DNA from: Acanthosoma haemorrhoidale
Taxonomy: Eukaryota; Arthropoda; Insecta; Hemiptera; Acanthosomatidae
Assembly: GCA_930367205.1 (NCBI GenBank)
Contig: OV884009.1
Location: forward strand, 95,501,189 to 95,565,188
DNA: 64,000 bases
Reading direction: 5' to 3'
The notes below the pieces were generated by a model. It saw only the letters and a list, made by a program, of their open reading frames with translations, did no database searches and had not been told where the DNA came from. The first letter of the stretch is position 1, and each line of letters begins with the position of its first letter. Positions 1 through 12,911 of the stretch are shown here, one piece after another. Both the position numbers and the translations under genes were made by a program.

Positions 1-96
1 TTTGTTTTGGTGGCGCATTTGCAATAGTCTTCTTACGCGATCAATTTTTACTCGCAGCTGTTTACTGTTCGGTGCATTAGAACTTGAACATTTGTC
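1..96. repeat. Partial monomer at the left edge
   Basis: These 96 bases correspond to offsets 138-233 of the monomer and join the first complete copy without a break. The copy carries the C variant at offset 151 (ggtggcgca). The array clearly continues to the left of the window. Confidence 0.97.
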
Positions 97-329
97 ATGT
101 TTGAGGGCTTCAGATCTCAATACGCAACTAAATTGAAGTCAGTTCTTTTTACTGGCATTCAACCAGATATTAAAACCTTTCAAATAGTTGTATTTTCGAA
201 TTTTTCATTGTGCTTGTATCGAATCAACCGTGATTTGTTTTGGTGGTGCATTTGCAATAGTCTTCTTACGCGATCAATTTTTACTCGCAGCTGTTTACTG
301 TTCGGTGCATTAGAACTTGAACATTTGTC
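97..329 (+). repeat. Reference monomer (k=0) with internal landmarks
   Basis: This is the first complete 233-bp copy and serves here as the coordinate standard. Offset 1 is the A of ATG. It has 92 T, 58 A, 42 G and 41 C (35.6% G+C) and 8 CpG. Landmarks are a BglII-type palindrome agatct at offsets 16-21, a tcgaat motif occurring twice near offsets 101 and 123, cagctg at offsets 192-197, and the short inverted repeat aacat/atgtt crossing the junction with the next copy. The main variable sites are offset 22-23 (ctcaat or ctatat), 101 (c or a; a makes a stop), 105 (t or a), 129 and 132 (c or t), 151 (t, c or g), 186 (t or a) and 204 (g or a). These variants mark the higher-order repeats. The tcgaattttt variant of this copy is confined to about the first 4.4 kb. 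Confidence 0.95.
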
Positions 330-795
330 ATGTTTGAGGGCTTCAGATCTCAATACGCAACTAAATTGAAGTCAGTTCTTTTTACTGGCATTCAACCAGA
401 TATTAAAACCTTTCAAATAGTTGTATTTTAAAATTTTTCATTGTGCTTGTATCGAATCAACCGTGATTTGTTTTGGTGGTGCATTTGCAATAGTCTTCTT
501 ACGCGATCAATTTTAACTCGCAGCTGTTTACTGTTCGGTGCATTAGAACTTGAACATTTGTCATGTTTGAGGGCTTCAGATCTCAATACGCAACTAAATT
601 GAAGTCAGTTCTTTTTACTGGCACTCAACCAGATATTAAAACCTTTCAAATAGTTGTATTTTCAAATTTTTCATTGTGCTTGTATCGAATCAACCGTGAT
701 TTGTTTTGGTGGTGCATTTGCAATAGTCTTCTTACGCGATCAATTTTTACTCGCAGCTGTTTATTGTTCGGTGCATTAGAACTTGAACATTTGTC
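97..795. repeat. Truncated relative of the 7-monomer HOR
   Basis: Three successive monomers carry tcgaattttt, then ttttaaaa with ttttaactc, then ggcactcaacc. This is the order seen again at 2660-3358 and 4291-4989. The match fails in the next copy, which has ggtggtgca where the later units have ggtggcgca. A weaker echo, tcgaa followed by ttttaaaa, lies at 1495-1960, suggesting older rounds of the same duplication. Confidence 0.75.
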
Positions 796-2193
796 ATGTT
801 TGAGGGCTTCAGATCTCAATACGCAACTAAATTGAAGTCAGTTCTTTTTACTGGCATTCAACCAGATATTAAAACCTTTCAAATAGTTGTATTTTCAAAT
901 TTTTCATTGTGCTTGTATCGAATCAACCGTGATTTGTTTTGGTGGTGCATTTGCAATAGTCTTCTTACGCGATCAATTTTTACTCGCAGCTGTTTACTGT
1001 TCGGTGCATTAGAACTTGAACATTTGTCATGTTTGAGGGCTTCAGATCTCAATACGCAACTAAATTGAAGTCAGTTCTTTTTACTGGCATTCAACCAGAT
1101 ATTAAAACCTTTCAAATAGTTGTATTTTCAAAATTTTCATTGTGCTTGTATCGAATCAACCGTGATTTGTTTTGGTGGTGCATTTGCAATAGTCTTCTTA
1201 CGCGATCAATTTTTACTCGCAGCTGTTTACTGTTCGGTGCATTAGAACTTGAACATTTGTCATGTTTGAGGGCTTCAGATCTCAATACGCAACTAAATTG
1301 AAGTCAGTTCTTTTTACTGGCATTCAACCAGATATTAAAACCTTTCAAATAGTTGTATTTTCAAAATTTTCATTGTGCTTGTATCGAATCAACCGTGATT
1401 TATTTTGGTGGTGCATTTGCAATAGTCTTCTTACGCGATCAATTTTTACTCGCAGCTGTTTACTGTTCGGTGCATTAGAACTTGAACATTTGTCATGTTT
1501 GAGGGCTTCAGATCTTAATACGCAACTAAATTGAAGTCAGTTCTTTTTACTGGCATTCAACCAGATATTAAAACCTTTCAAACAGTTGTATCTTCGAATT
1601 TTTCATTGTGCTTGTATCGAATCAACCGTGATTTGTTTTGGTGGTGCATTTGCAATAGTCTTCTTACGCGATCAATTTTTACTCGCAGCTGTTTACTGTT
1701 CGGTGCATTAGAACTTGAACATTTGTCATGTTTAAGGGCTTCAGATCTCAATACGCAACTAAATTGAAGTCAGTTCTTTTTACTGGCATTCAACCAGATA
1801 TTAAAACCTTTCAAATAGTTGTATTTTAAAATTTTTCATTGTGCTTGTATCGAATCAACCGTGATTTGTTTTGGTGGTGCATTTGCAATAGTCTTCTTAC
1901 GCGATCAATTTTTACTCGCAGCTGTTTACTGTTCGGTGCATTAGAACTTGAACATTTGTCATGTTTGAGGGCTTCAGATCTCAATACGCAACTAAATTGA
2001 AGTCAGTTCTTTTTACTGGCATTCAACCAGATATTAAAACCTTTCAAATAGTTGTATTTTCAAATTTTTCATTGTGCTTGTATCGAATCAACCGTGATTT
2101 GTTTTGGTGGTGCATTTGCAATAGTCTTCTTACGCGATCAATTTTTACTCGCAGCTGTTTACTGTTCGGTGCATTAGAACTTGAACATTTGTC

Positions 2194-5100
2194 ATGTTTG
2201 AGGGCTTCAGATCTCAATACGCAACTAAATTGAAGTCAGTTCTTTTTACTGGCATTCAACCAGATATTAAAACCTTTCAAATAGTTGTATTTTCAAAATT
2301 TTCATTGTGCTTGTATCGAATCAACAGTGATTTGTTTTGGTGGTGCATTTGCAATAGTCTTCTTACGCGATCAATTTTTACTCGCAGCTGTTTACTGTTC
2401 GGTGCATTAGAACTTGAACATTTGTCATGTTTGAGGGCTTCAGATCTCAATACGCAACTAAATTGAAGTCAGTTCTTTTTACTGGCATTCAACCAGATAT
2501 TAAAACCTTTCAAATAGTTGTATTTTCGAATTTTTCATTGTGCTTGTATCGAATCAACCGTGATTTGTTTTGGTGGTGCATTTGCAATAGTCTTCTTACG
2601 CGATCAATTTTTACTCGCAGCTGTTTACTGTTCGGTGCATTAGAACTTGAACATTTGTCATGTTTGAGGGCTTCAGATCTCAATACGCAACTAAATTGAA
2701 GTCAGTTCTTTTTACTGGCATTCAACCAGATATTAAAACCTTTCAAATAGTTGTATTTTCGAATTTTTCATTGTGCTTGTATCGAATCAACCGTGATTTG
2801 TTTTGGTGGTGCATTTGCAATAGTCTTCTTACGCGATCAATTTTTACTCGCAGCTGTTTACTGTTCGGTGCATTAGAACTTGAACATTTGTCATGTTTGA
2901 GGGCTTCAGATCTCAATACGCAACTAAATTGAAGTCAGTTCTTTTTACTGGCATTCAACCAGATATTAAAACCTTTCAAATAGTTGTATTTTAAAATTTT
3001 TCATTGTGCTTGTATCGAATCAACCGTGATTTGTTTTGGTGGTGCATTTGCAATAGTCTTCTTACGCGATCAATTTTAACTCGCAGCTGTTTACTGTTCG
3101 GTGCATTAGAACTTGAACATTTGTCATGTTTGAGGGCTTCAGATCTCAATACGCAACTAAATTGAAGTCAGTTCTTTTTACTGGCACTCAACCAGATATT
3201 AAAACCTTTCAAATAGTTGTATTTTCAAATTTTTCATTGTGCTTGTATCGAATCAACCGTGATTTGTTTTGGTGGTGCATTTGCAATAGTCTTCTTACGC
3301 GATCAATTTTTACTCGCAGCTGTTTACTGTTCGGTGCATTAGAACTTGAACATTTGTCATGTTTGAGGGCTTCAGATCTCAATACGCAACTAAATTGAAG
3401 TCAGTTCTTTTTACTGGCATTCAACCAGATATTAAAACCTTTCAAATAGTTGTATTTTCAAATTTTTCATTGTGCTTGTATCGAATCAACCGTGATTTGT
3501 TTTGGTGGCGCATTTGCAATAGTCTTCTTACGCGATCAATTTTTACTCGCAGCTGTTTACTGTTCGGTGCATTAGAACTTGAACATTTGTCATGTTTGAG
3601 GGCTTCAGATCTCAATACGCAACTAAATTGAAGTCAGTTCTTTTTACTGGCATTCAACCAGATATTAAAACCTTTCAAATAGTTGTATTTTCAAATTTTT
3701 CATTGTGCTTGTATCGAATCAACCGTGATTTGTTTTGGTGGTGCATTTGCAATAGTCTTCTTACGCGATCAATTTTTACTCGCAGCTGTTTACTGTTCGG
3801 TGCATTAGAACTTGAACATTTGTCATGTTTGAGGGCTTCAGATCTCAATACGCAACTAAATTGAAGTCAGTTCTTTTTACTGGCATTCAACCAGATATTA
3901 AAACCTTTCAAATAGTTGTATTTTCAAAATTTTCATTGTGCTTGTATCGAATCAACAGTGATTTGTTTTGGTGGTGCATTTGCAATAGTCTTCTTACGCG
4001 ATCAATTTTTACTCGCAGCTGTTTACTGTTCGGTGCATTAGAACTTGAACATTTGTCATGTTTGAGGGCTTCAGATCTCAATACGCAACTAAATTGAAGT
4101 CAGTTCTTTTTACTGGCATTCAACCAGATATTAAAACCTTTCAAATAGTTGTATTTTCGAATTTTTCATTGTGCTTGTATCGAATCAACCGTGATTTGTT
4201 TTGGTGGTGCATTTGCAATAGTCTTCTTACGCGATCAATTTTTACTCGCAGCTGTTTACTGTTCGGTGCATTAGAACTTGAACATTTGTCATGTTTGAGG
4301 GCTTCAGATCTCAATACGCAACTAAATTGAAGTCAGTTCTTTTTACTGGCATTCAACCAGATATTAAAACCTTTCAAATAGTTGTATTTTCGAATTTTTC
4401 ATTGTGCTTGTATCGAATCAACCGTGATTTGTTTTGGTGGTGCATTTGCAATAGTCTTCTTACGCGATCAATTTTTACTCGCAGCTGTTTACTGTTCGGT
4501 GCATTAGAACTTGAACATTTGTCATGTTTGAGGGCTTCAGATCTCAATACGCAACTAAATTGAAGTCAGTTCTTTTTACTGGCATTCAACCAGATATTAA
4601 AACCTTTCAAATAGTTGTATTTTAAAATTTTTCATTGTGCTTGTATCGAATCAACCGTGATTTGTTTTGGTGGTGCATTTGCAATAGTCTTCTTACGCGA
4701 TCAATTTTAACTCGCAGCTGTTTACTGTTCGGTGCATTAGAACTTGAACATTTGTCATGTTTGAGGGCTTCAGATCTCAATACGCAACTAAATTGAAGTC
4801 AGTTCTTTTTACTGGCACTCAACCAGATATTAAAACCTTTCAAATAGTTGTATTTTCAAATTTTTCATTGTGCTTGTATCGAATCAACCGTGATTTGTTT
4901 TGGTGGTGCATTTGCAATAGTCTTCTTACGCGATCAATTTTTACTCGCAGCTGTTTACTGTTCGGTGCATTAGAACTTGAACATTTGTCATGTTTGAGGG
5001 CTTCAGATCTCAATACGCAACTAAATTGAAGTCAGTTCTTTTTACTGGCATTCAACCAGATATTAAAACCTTTCAAATAGTTGTATTTTCAAATTTTTCA

Positions 5101-5455
5101 TTGTGCTTGTATCGAATCAACCGTGATTTGTTTTGGTGGCGCATTTGCAATAGTCTTCTTACGCGATCAATTTTTACTCGCAGCTGTTTACTGTTCGGTG
5201 CATTAGAACTTGAACATTTGTCATGTTTGAGGGCTTCAGATCTCAATACGCAACTAAATTGAAGTCAGTTCTTTTTACTGGCATTCAACCAGATATTAAA
5301 ACCTTTCAAATAGTTGTATTTTCAAATTTTTCATTGTGCTTGTATCGAATCAACCGTGATTTGTTTTGGTGGTGCATTTGCAATAGTCTTCTTACGCGAT
5401 CAATTTTTACTCGCAGCTGTTTACTGTTCGGTGCATTAGAACTTGAACATTTGTC
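2194..5455. repeat. 7-monomer higher-order repeat, two copies (1,631 bp each)
   Basis: Monomers at 2194-3824 and 3825-5455 match in order. Each unit has one copy with aacagtgat plus the offset-105 A variant, two with tcgaattttt, one with ttttaaaa and ttttaactc, one with ggcactcaacc, one with ggtggcgca, and one common type. Corresponding variants are exactly 1,631 bp apart (7 x 233). The unit edges are uncertain by about one monomer because the flanking copies are of the common type. The tandem layout is what unequal exchange between misaligned sister arrays would give. Confidence 0.85.
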
Positions 5456-6387
5456 ATGTTTGAGGGCTTCAGATCTCAATACGCAACTAAATTGAAGTCA
5501 GTTCTTTTTACTGGCATTCAACCAGATATTAAAACCTTTCAAATAGTTGTATTTTCAAATTTTTCATTGTGCTTGTATCGAATCAACCGTGATTTGTTTT
5601 GGTGGCGCATTTGCAATAGTCTTCTTACGCGATCAATTTTTACTCGCAGCTGTTTACTGTTCGGTGCATTAGAACTTGAACATTTGTCATGTTTAAGGGC
5701 TTCAGATCTCAATACGCAACTAAATTGAAGTCAGTTCTTTTTACTGGCATTCAACCAGATATTAAAACCTTTCAAATAGTTGTATTTTCAAAATTTTCAT
5801 TGTGCTTGTATCGAATCAACCGTGATTTGTTTTGGTGGTGCATTTGCAATAGTCTTCTTACGCGATCAATTTTTACTCGCAGCTGTTTACTGTTCGGTGC
5901 ATTAGAACTTGAACATTTGTCATGTTTGAGGGCTTCAGATCTCAATACGCAACTAAATTGAAGTCAGTTCTTTTTACTGGCATTCAACCAGATATTAAAA
6001 CCTTTCAAATAGTTGTATATTCAAATTTTTCATTGTGCTTGTATCGAATCAACCGTGATTTGTTTTGGTGGTGCATTTGCAATAGTCTTCTTACGCGATC
6101 AATTTTTACTCGCAGCTGTTTACTGTTCGGTGCATTAGAACTTGAACATTTGTCATGTTTGAGGGCTTCAGATCTCAATACGCAACTAAATTGAAGTCAG
6201 TTCTTTTTACTGGCATTCAACCAGATATTAAAACCTTTCAAATAGTTGTATTTTCAAATTTTTCATTGTGCTTGTATCGAATCAACCGTGATTTGTTTTG
6301 GTGGTGCATTTGCAATAGTCTTCTTACGCGATCAATTTTTACTCGCAGCTGTTTACTGTTCGGTGCATTAGAACTTGAACATTTGTC

Positions 6388-7319
6388 ATGTTTGAGGGCT
6401 TCAGATCTCAATACGCAACTAAATTGAAGTCAGTTCTTTTTACTGGCATTCAACCAGATATTAAAACCTTTCAAATAGTTGTATTTTCAAATTTTTCATT
6501 GTGCTTGTATCGAATCAACCGTGATTTGTTTTGGTGGTGCATTTGCAATAGTCTTCTTACGCGATCAATTTTTACTCGCAGCTGTTTACTGTTCGGTGCA
6601 TTAGAACTTGAACATTTGTCATGTTTGAGGGCTTCAGATCTCAATACGCAACTAAATTGAAGTCAGTTCTTTTTACTGGCATTCAACCAGATATTAAAAC
6701 CTTTCAAATAGTTGTATTTTCAAAATTTTCATTGTGCTTGTATCGAATCAACCGTGATTTGATTTGGTGGTGCATTTGCAATAGTCTTCTTACGCGATCA
6801 ATTTTTACTCGCAGCTGTTTACTGTTCGGTGCATTAGAACTTGAACATTTGTCATGTTTGAGGGCTTCAGATCTCAATACGCAACTAAATTGAAGTCAGT
6901 TCTTTTTACTGGCATTCAACCAGATATTAAAACCTTTCAAATAGTTGTATTTTCAAATTTTTCATTGTGCTTGTATCGAATCAACCGTGATTTGTTTTGG
7001 TGGTGCATTTGCAATAGTCTTCTTACGCGATCAATTTTTACTCGCAGCTGTTTACTGTTCGGTGCATTAGAACTTGAACATTTGTCATGTTTGAGGGCTT
7101 CAGATCTCAATACGCAACTAAATTGAAGTCAGTTCTTTTTACTGGCATTCAACCAGATATTAAAACCTTTCAAATAGTTGTATTTTCAAAATTTTCATTG
7201 TGCTTGTATCGAATCAACCGTGATTTGATTTGGTGGTGCATTTGCAATAGTCTTCTTACGCGATCAATTTTTACTCGCAGCTGTTTACTGTTCGGTGCAT
7301 TAGAACTTGAACATTTGTC
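6388..7319. repeat. Dimer duplication (466 bp x 2)
   Basis: A common-type monomer followed by one with the rare gatttgatttgg change and the offset-105 A variant occurs twice in succession, at 6388-6853 and 6854-7319. The rare change reappears at 26193-26425, where it also precedes monomers like those following this dimer. Confidence 0.75.
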
Positions 7320-10300
7320 TTGTTTGAGGGCTTCAGATCTCAATACGCAACTAAATTGAAGTCAGTTCTTTTTACTGGCATTCAACCAGATATTAAAACC
7401 TTTCAAATAGTTGTATTTTCAAATTTTTCATTGTGCTTGTATCGAATCAACCGTGATTTGTTTTGGTGGTGCATTTGCAATAGTCTTCTTACGTAATCAA
7501 TTTTTACTCGCAGCTGTTTACTGTTCGGTGCATTAGAACTTGAACATTTGACATGTTTGAGGGCTTCAGATCTCAATGCGCAACTAAATTGAAGTCAGTT
7601 CTTTTTACTGGCATTCAACCAGATATTAAAACCTTTCAAATAGTTGTATTTTCAAATTTTTCATTGTGCTTGTATCGAATCAACCGTGATTTGTTTTGGT
7701 GGTGCATTTGCAATAGTCTTCTTACGCGATCAATTTTTACTCGCAGCTGTTTACTGTTCGGTGCATTAGAACTTGAACATTTGTCATGTTTGAGGGCTTC
7801 AGATCTCAATACGCAACTAAATTGAAGTCAGTTCTTTTTACTGGCATTCAACCAGATATTAAAACCTTTCAAATAGTTGTATTTTCAAAATTTTCATTGT
7901 GCTTGTATCGAATCAACCGTGATTTGTTTTGGTGGTGCATTTGCAATAGTCTTCTTACGCGATTAATTTTTACTCGCAGCTGTTTACTGTTCGGTGCATT
8001 AGAACTTGAACATTTGTCATGTTTGAGGGCTTCAGATCTCAATACGCAACTAAATTGAAGTCAGTTCTTTTTACTGGCATTCAACCAGATATTAAAACCT
8101 TTCAAATAGTTGTATTTTCAAAATTTTCATTGTGCTTGTATCGAATCAACCGTGATTTGTTTTGGTGGTGCATTTGCAATAGTCTTCTTACGCGATCAAT
8201 TTTTACTCGCAGCTGTTTACTGTTCGGTGCATTAGAACTTGAACATTTGTCATGTTTGAGGGCTTCAGATCTAAATACGCAACTAAATTGAAGTCAGTTC
8301 TTTTTACTGGCATTCAACCAGATATTAAAACCTTTCAAATAGTTGTATTTTCAAAATTTTCATTGTGCTTGTATCGAATCAACAGTGATTTGTTTTGGTG
8401 GTGCATTTGCAATAGTCTTCTTACGCGATCAATTTTTACTCGCAGCTGTTTACTGTTCGGTGCATTAGAACTTGAACATTTGTCATGTTTGAGGGCTTCA
8501 GATCTCAATACGCAACTAATTTGAAGTCAGTTCTTTTTATTGGCATTCAACCAGATATTAAAACCTTTCAAATAGTTGTATTTTCAAATTTTTCATTGTG
8601 CTTGTATCGAATCAACCGTGATTTGTTTTGGTGGCGCATTTGCAATAGTCTTCTTACGCGATCAATTTTTACTCGCAGCTGTTTACTGTTCGGTGCATTA
8701 GAACTTGAACATTTGTCATGTTTGAGGGCTTCAGATCTCAATGCGCAACTAAATTGAAGTCAGTTCTTTTTACTGGCATTCAACCAGATATTAAAACCTT
8801 TCAAATAGTTGTATTTTAAAATTTTTCATTGTGCTTGTATCGAATCAACCGTGATTTGTTTTGGTGGTGCATTTGCAATAGTCTTCTTACGCGATCAATT
8901 TTTACTCGCAGCTGTTTACTGTTCGGTGCATTAGAACTTGAACATTTGTCATGTTTGAGGGCTTCAGATCTCAATACGCAACTAAATTGAAGTCAGTTCT
9001 TTTTACTGGCATTCAACCAGATATTAAAACCTTTCAAATAGTTGTATTTTTAAATTTTTCATTGTGCTTGTATCGAATCAACCGTGATTTGTTTTGGTGG
9101 TGCATTTGCAATAGTCTTCTTACGCGATCAATTTTTACTCGCAGCTGTTTACTGTTCGGTGCATTAGAACTTGAACATTTGTCATGTTTGAGGGCTTCAG
9201 ATCTCAATACGCAACTAAATTGAAGTCAGTTCTTTTTACTGGCATTCAACCAGATATTAAAACCTTTCAAATAGTTGTATTTTCAAATTTTTCATTGTGC
9301 TTGTATCGAATCAACCGTGATTTGTTTTGGTGGTGCATTTGCAATAGTCTTCTTACGCGATCAATTTTAACTCGCAGCTGTTTACTGTTCGGTGCATTAG
9401 AACTTGAACATTTGTCATGTTTGAGGGCTTCAGATCTCAATATGCAACTAAATTGAAGTCAGTTCTTTTTACTGGCATTCAACCAGATATTAAAACCTTT
9501 CAAATAGTTGTATTTTCAAATTTTTCATTGTGCTTGTATCGAATCAACCGTGATTTGTTTTGGTGGTGCATTTGCAATAGTCTTCTTACGCGATCAATTT
9601 TAACTCGCAGCTGTTTACTGTTCGGTGCATTAGAACTTGAACATTTGTCATGTTTGAGGGCTTCAGATCTCAATACGCAACTAAATTGAAGTCAGTTCTT
9701 TTTACTGGCATTCAACCAGATATTAAAACCTTTCAAATAGTTGTATTTTCAAAATTTTCATTGTGCTTGTATCGAATCAACCGTGATTTGTTTTGGTGGT
9801 GCATTTGCAATAGTCTTCTTACGCGATCAATTTTTACTCGCAGCTGTTTACTGTTCGGTGCATTAGAACTTGAACATTTGTCATGTTTGAGGGCTTCAGA
9901 TCTCAATACGCAACTAAATTGAAGTCAGTTCTTTTTACTGGCATTCAACCAGATATTAAAACCTTTCAAATAGTTGTATTTTCAAATTTTTCATTGTGCT
10001 TGTATCGAATCAACCGTGATTTGTTTTGGTGGTGCATTTGCAATAGTCTTCTTACGTAATCAATTTTTACTCGCAGCTGTTTACTGTTCGGTGCATTAGA
10101 ACTTGAACATTTGACATGTTTGAGGGCTTCAGATCTCAATGCGCAACTAAATTGAAGTCAGTTCTTTTTACTGGCATTCAACCAGATATTAAAACCTTTC
10201 AAATAGTTGTATTTTCAAATTTTTCATTGTGCTTGTATCGAATCAACCGTGATTTGTTTTGGTGGTGCATTTGCAATAGTCTTCTTACGCGATCAATTTT

Positions 10301-12445
10301 TACTCGCAGCTGTTTACTGTTCGGTGCATTAGAACTTGAACATTTGTCATGTTTGAGGGCTTCAGATCTCAATACGCAACTAAATTGAAGTCAGTTCTTT
10401 TTACTGGCATTCAACCAGATATTAAAACCTTTCAAATAGTTGTATTTTCAAAATTTTCATTGTGCTTGTATCGAATCAACCGTGATTTGTTTTGGTGGTG
10501 CATTTGCAATAGTCTTCTTACGCGATTAATTTTTACTCGCAGCTGTTTACTGTTCGGTGCATTAGAACTTGAACATTTGTCATGTTTGAGGGCTTCAGAT
10601 CTCAATACGCAACTAAATTGAAGTCAGTTCTTTTTACTGGCATTCAACCAGATATTAAAACCTTTCAAATAGTTGTATTTTCAAAATTTTCATTGTGCTT
10701 GTATCGAATCAACCGTGATTTGTTTTGGTGGTGCATTTGCAATAGTCTTCTTACGCGATCAATTTTTACTCGCAGCTGTTTACTGTTCGGTGCATTAGAA
10801 CTTGAACATTTGTCATGTTTGAGGGCTTCAGATCTAAATACGCAACTAAATTGAAGTCAGTTCTTTTTACTGGCATTCAACCAGATATTAAAACCTTTCA
10901 AATAGTTGTATTTTCAAAATTTTCATTGTGCTTGTATCGAATCAACAGTGATTTGTTTTGGTGGTGCATTTGCAATAGTCTTCTTACGCGATCAATTTTT
11001 ACTCGCAGCTGTTTACTGTTCGGTGCATTAGAACTTGAACATTTGTCATGTTTGAGGGCTTCAGATCTCAATACGCAACTAATTTGAAGTCAGTTCTTTT
11101 TATTGGCATTCAACCAGATATTAAAACCTTTCAAATAGTTGTATTTTCAAATTTTTCATTGTGCTTGTATCGAATCAACCGTGATTTGTTTTGGTGGCGC
11201 ATTTGCAATAGTCTTCTTACGCGATCAATTTTTACTCGCAGCTGTTTACTGTTCGGTGCATTAGAACTTGAACATTTGTCATGTTTGAGGGCTTCAGATC
11301 TCAATGCGCAACTAAATTGAAGTCAGTTCTTTTTACTGGCATTCAACCAGATATTAAAACCTTTCAAATAGTTGTATTTTAAAATTTTTCATTGTGCTTG
11401 TATCGAATCAACCGTGATTTGTTTTGGTGGTGCATTTGCAATAGTCTTCTTACGCGATCAATTTTTACTCGCAGCTGTTTACTGTTCGGTGCATTAGAAC
11501 TTGAACATTTGTCATGTTTGAGGGCTTCAGATCTCAATACGCAACTAAATTGAAGTCAGTTCTTTTTACTGGCATTCAACCAGATATTAAAACCTTTCAA
11601 ATAGTTGTATTTTTAAATTTTTCATTGTGCTTGTATCGAATCAACCGTGATTTGTTTTGGTGGTGCATTTGCAATAGTCTTCTTACGCGATCAATTTTTA
11701 CTCGCAGCTGTTTACTGTTCGGTGCATTAGAACTTGAACATTTGTCATGTTTGAGGGCTTCAGATCTCAATACGCAACTAAATTGAAGTCAGTTCTTTTT
11801 ACTGGCATTCAACCAGATATTAAAACCTTTCAAATAGTTGTATTTTCAAATTTTTCATTGTGCTTGTATCGAATCAACCGTGATTTGTTTTGGTGGTGCA
11901 TTTGCAATAGTCTTCTTACGCGATCAATTTTAACTCGCAGCTGTTTACTGTTCGGTGCATTAGAACTTGAACATTTGTCATGTTTGAGGGCTTCAGATCT
12001 CAATATGCAACTAAATTGAAGTCAGTTCTTTTTACTGGCATTCAACCAGATATTAAAACCTTTCAAATAGTTGTATTTTCAAATTTTTCATTGTGCTTGT
12101 ATCGAATCAACCGTGATTTGTTTTGGTGGTGCATTTGCAATAGTCTTCTTACGCGATCAATTTTAACTCGCAGCTGTTTACTGTTCGGTGCATTAGAACT
12201 TGAACATTTGTCATGTTTGAGGGCTTCAGATCTCAATACGCAACTAAATTGAAGTCAGTTCTTTTTACTGGCATTCAACCAGATATTAAAACCTTTCAAA
12301 TAGTTGTATTTTCAAAATTTTCATTGTGCTTGTATCGAATCAACCGTGATTTGTTTTGGTGGTGCATTTGCAATAGTCTTCTTACGCGATCAATTTTTAC
12401 TCGCAGCTGTTTACTGTTCGGTGCATTAGAACTTGAACATTTGTC
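7320..12445. repeat. 11-monomer higher-order repeat, two nearly identical copies (2,563 bp each)
   Basis: Copies at 7320-9882 and 9883-12445 share a long series of private variants in the same order and at exact 2,563-bp spacing. These include cgtaatc, tttgacatg, caatgcgcaac, cgattaatt (7963 and 10526), atctaaatac, ctaatttg with ttattggc, ttttaaaa, tttttaaattt, and atatgcaac. The only difference I noticed by eye is at the left edge, cttgtttg at 7319 against catgtttg. Such near identity implies a recent duplication of the whole 11-monomer block. The next monomer (12446) no longer matches, so only two tandem copies are present. Confidence 0.92.
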
Positions 12446-12911
12446 ATGTTTGAGGGCTTCAGATCTCAATACGCAACTAAATTGAAGTCAGTTCTTTTTA
12501 CTGGCATTCAACCAGATATTAAAACCTTTCAAATAGTTGTATTTTCAAAATTTTCATTGTGCTTGTATCGAATCAACCGTGATTTGTTTTGGTGGCGCAT
12601 TTGCAATAGTCTTCTTACGCGATCAATTTTTACTCGCAGCTGTTTACTGTTCGGTGCATTAGAAATTTAACATTTGTCATGTTTGAGGGCTTCAGATCTC
12701 AATACGCAACTAAATTGAAGTCAGTTCTTTTTATTGGCATTCAACCAGATATTAAAACCTTTCAAATAGTAGTATTTTCAAATTTTTCATTGTGCTTGTA
12801 TCGAATCAACCGTGATTTGTTTTGGTGGTGCATTTGCAATAGTCTTCTTACGCGATCAATTTTTACTCGCAGCTGTTTACTGTTCGGTGCATTAGAACTT
12901 GAACATTTGTC

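Noticed and set aside
280..297. Transcription-factor-like motifs such as cagctg (E-box) and atttgcaa (near octamer)
   Set aside because: They are short common motifs that recur only because the monomer recurs. Nothing in the sequence supports a regulatory role.
301..316. CENP-B box candidate at ttcggtgcattagaac
   Set aside because: It fits the TTCG and the central A of the published box but has agaa where cggg is required. Half a match to a degenerate motif is not enough.
97..369. The 90-codon frame as a real gene family with hundreds of copies
   Set aside because: The frame changes phase each monomer, overlaps its neighbour by 40 bp, has mostly missense or nonsense variation, no recognisable domain, and no expression signals. 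Array homogeneity alone explains its recurrence.
12650..12690. Possible indel or insertion junction at agaaatttaac
   Set aside because: It is two substitutions (c to a and g to t) with no length change. Register is the same on both sides.
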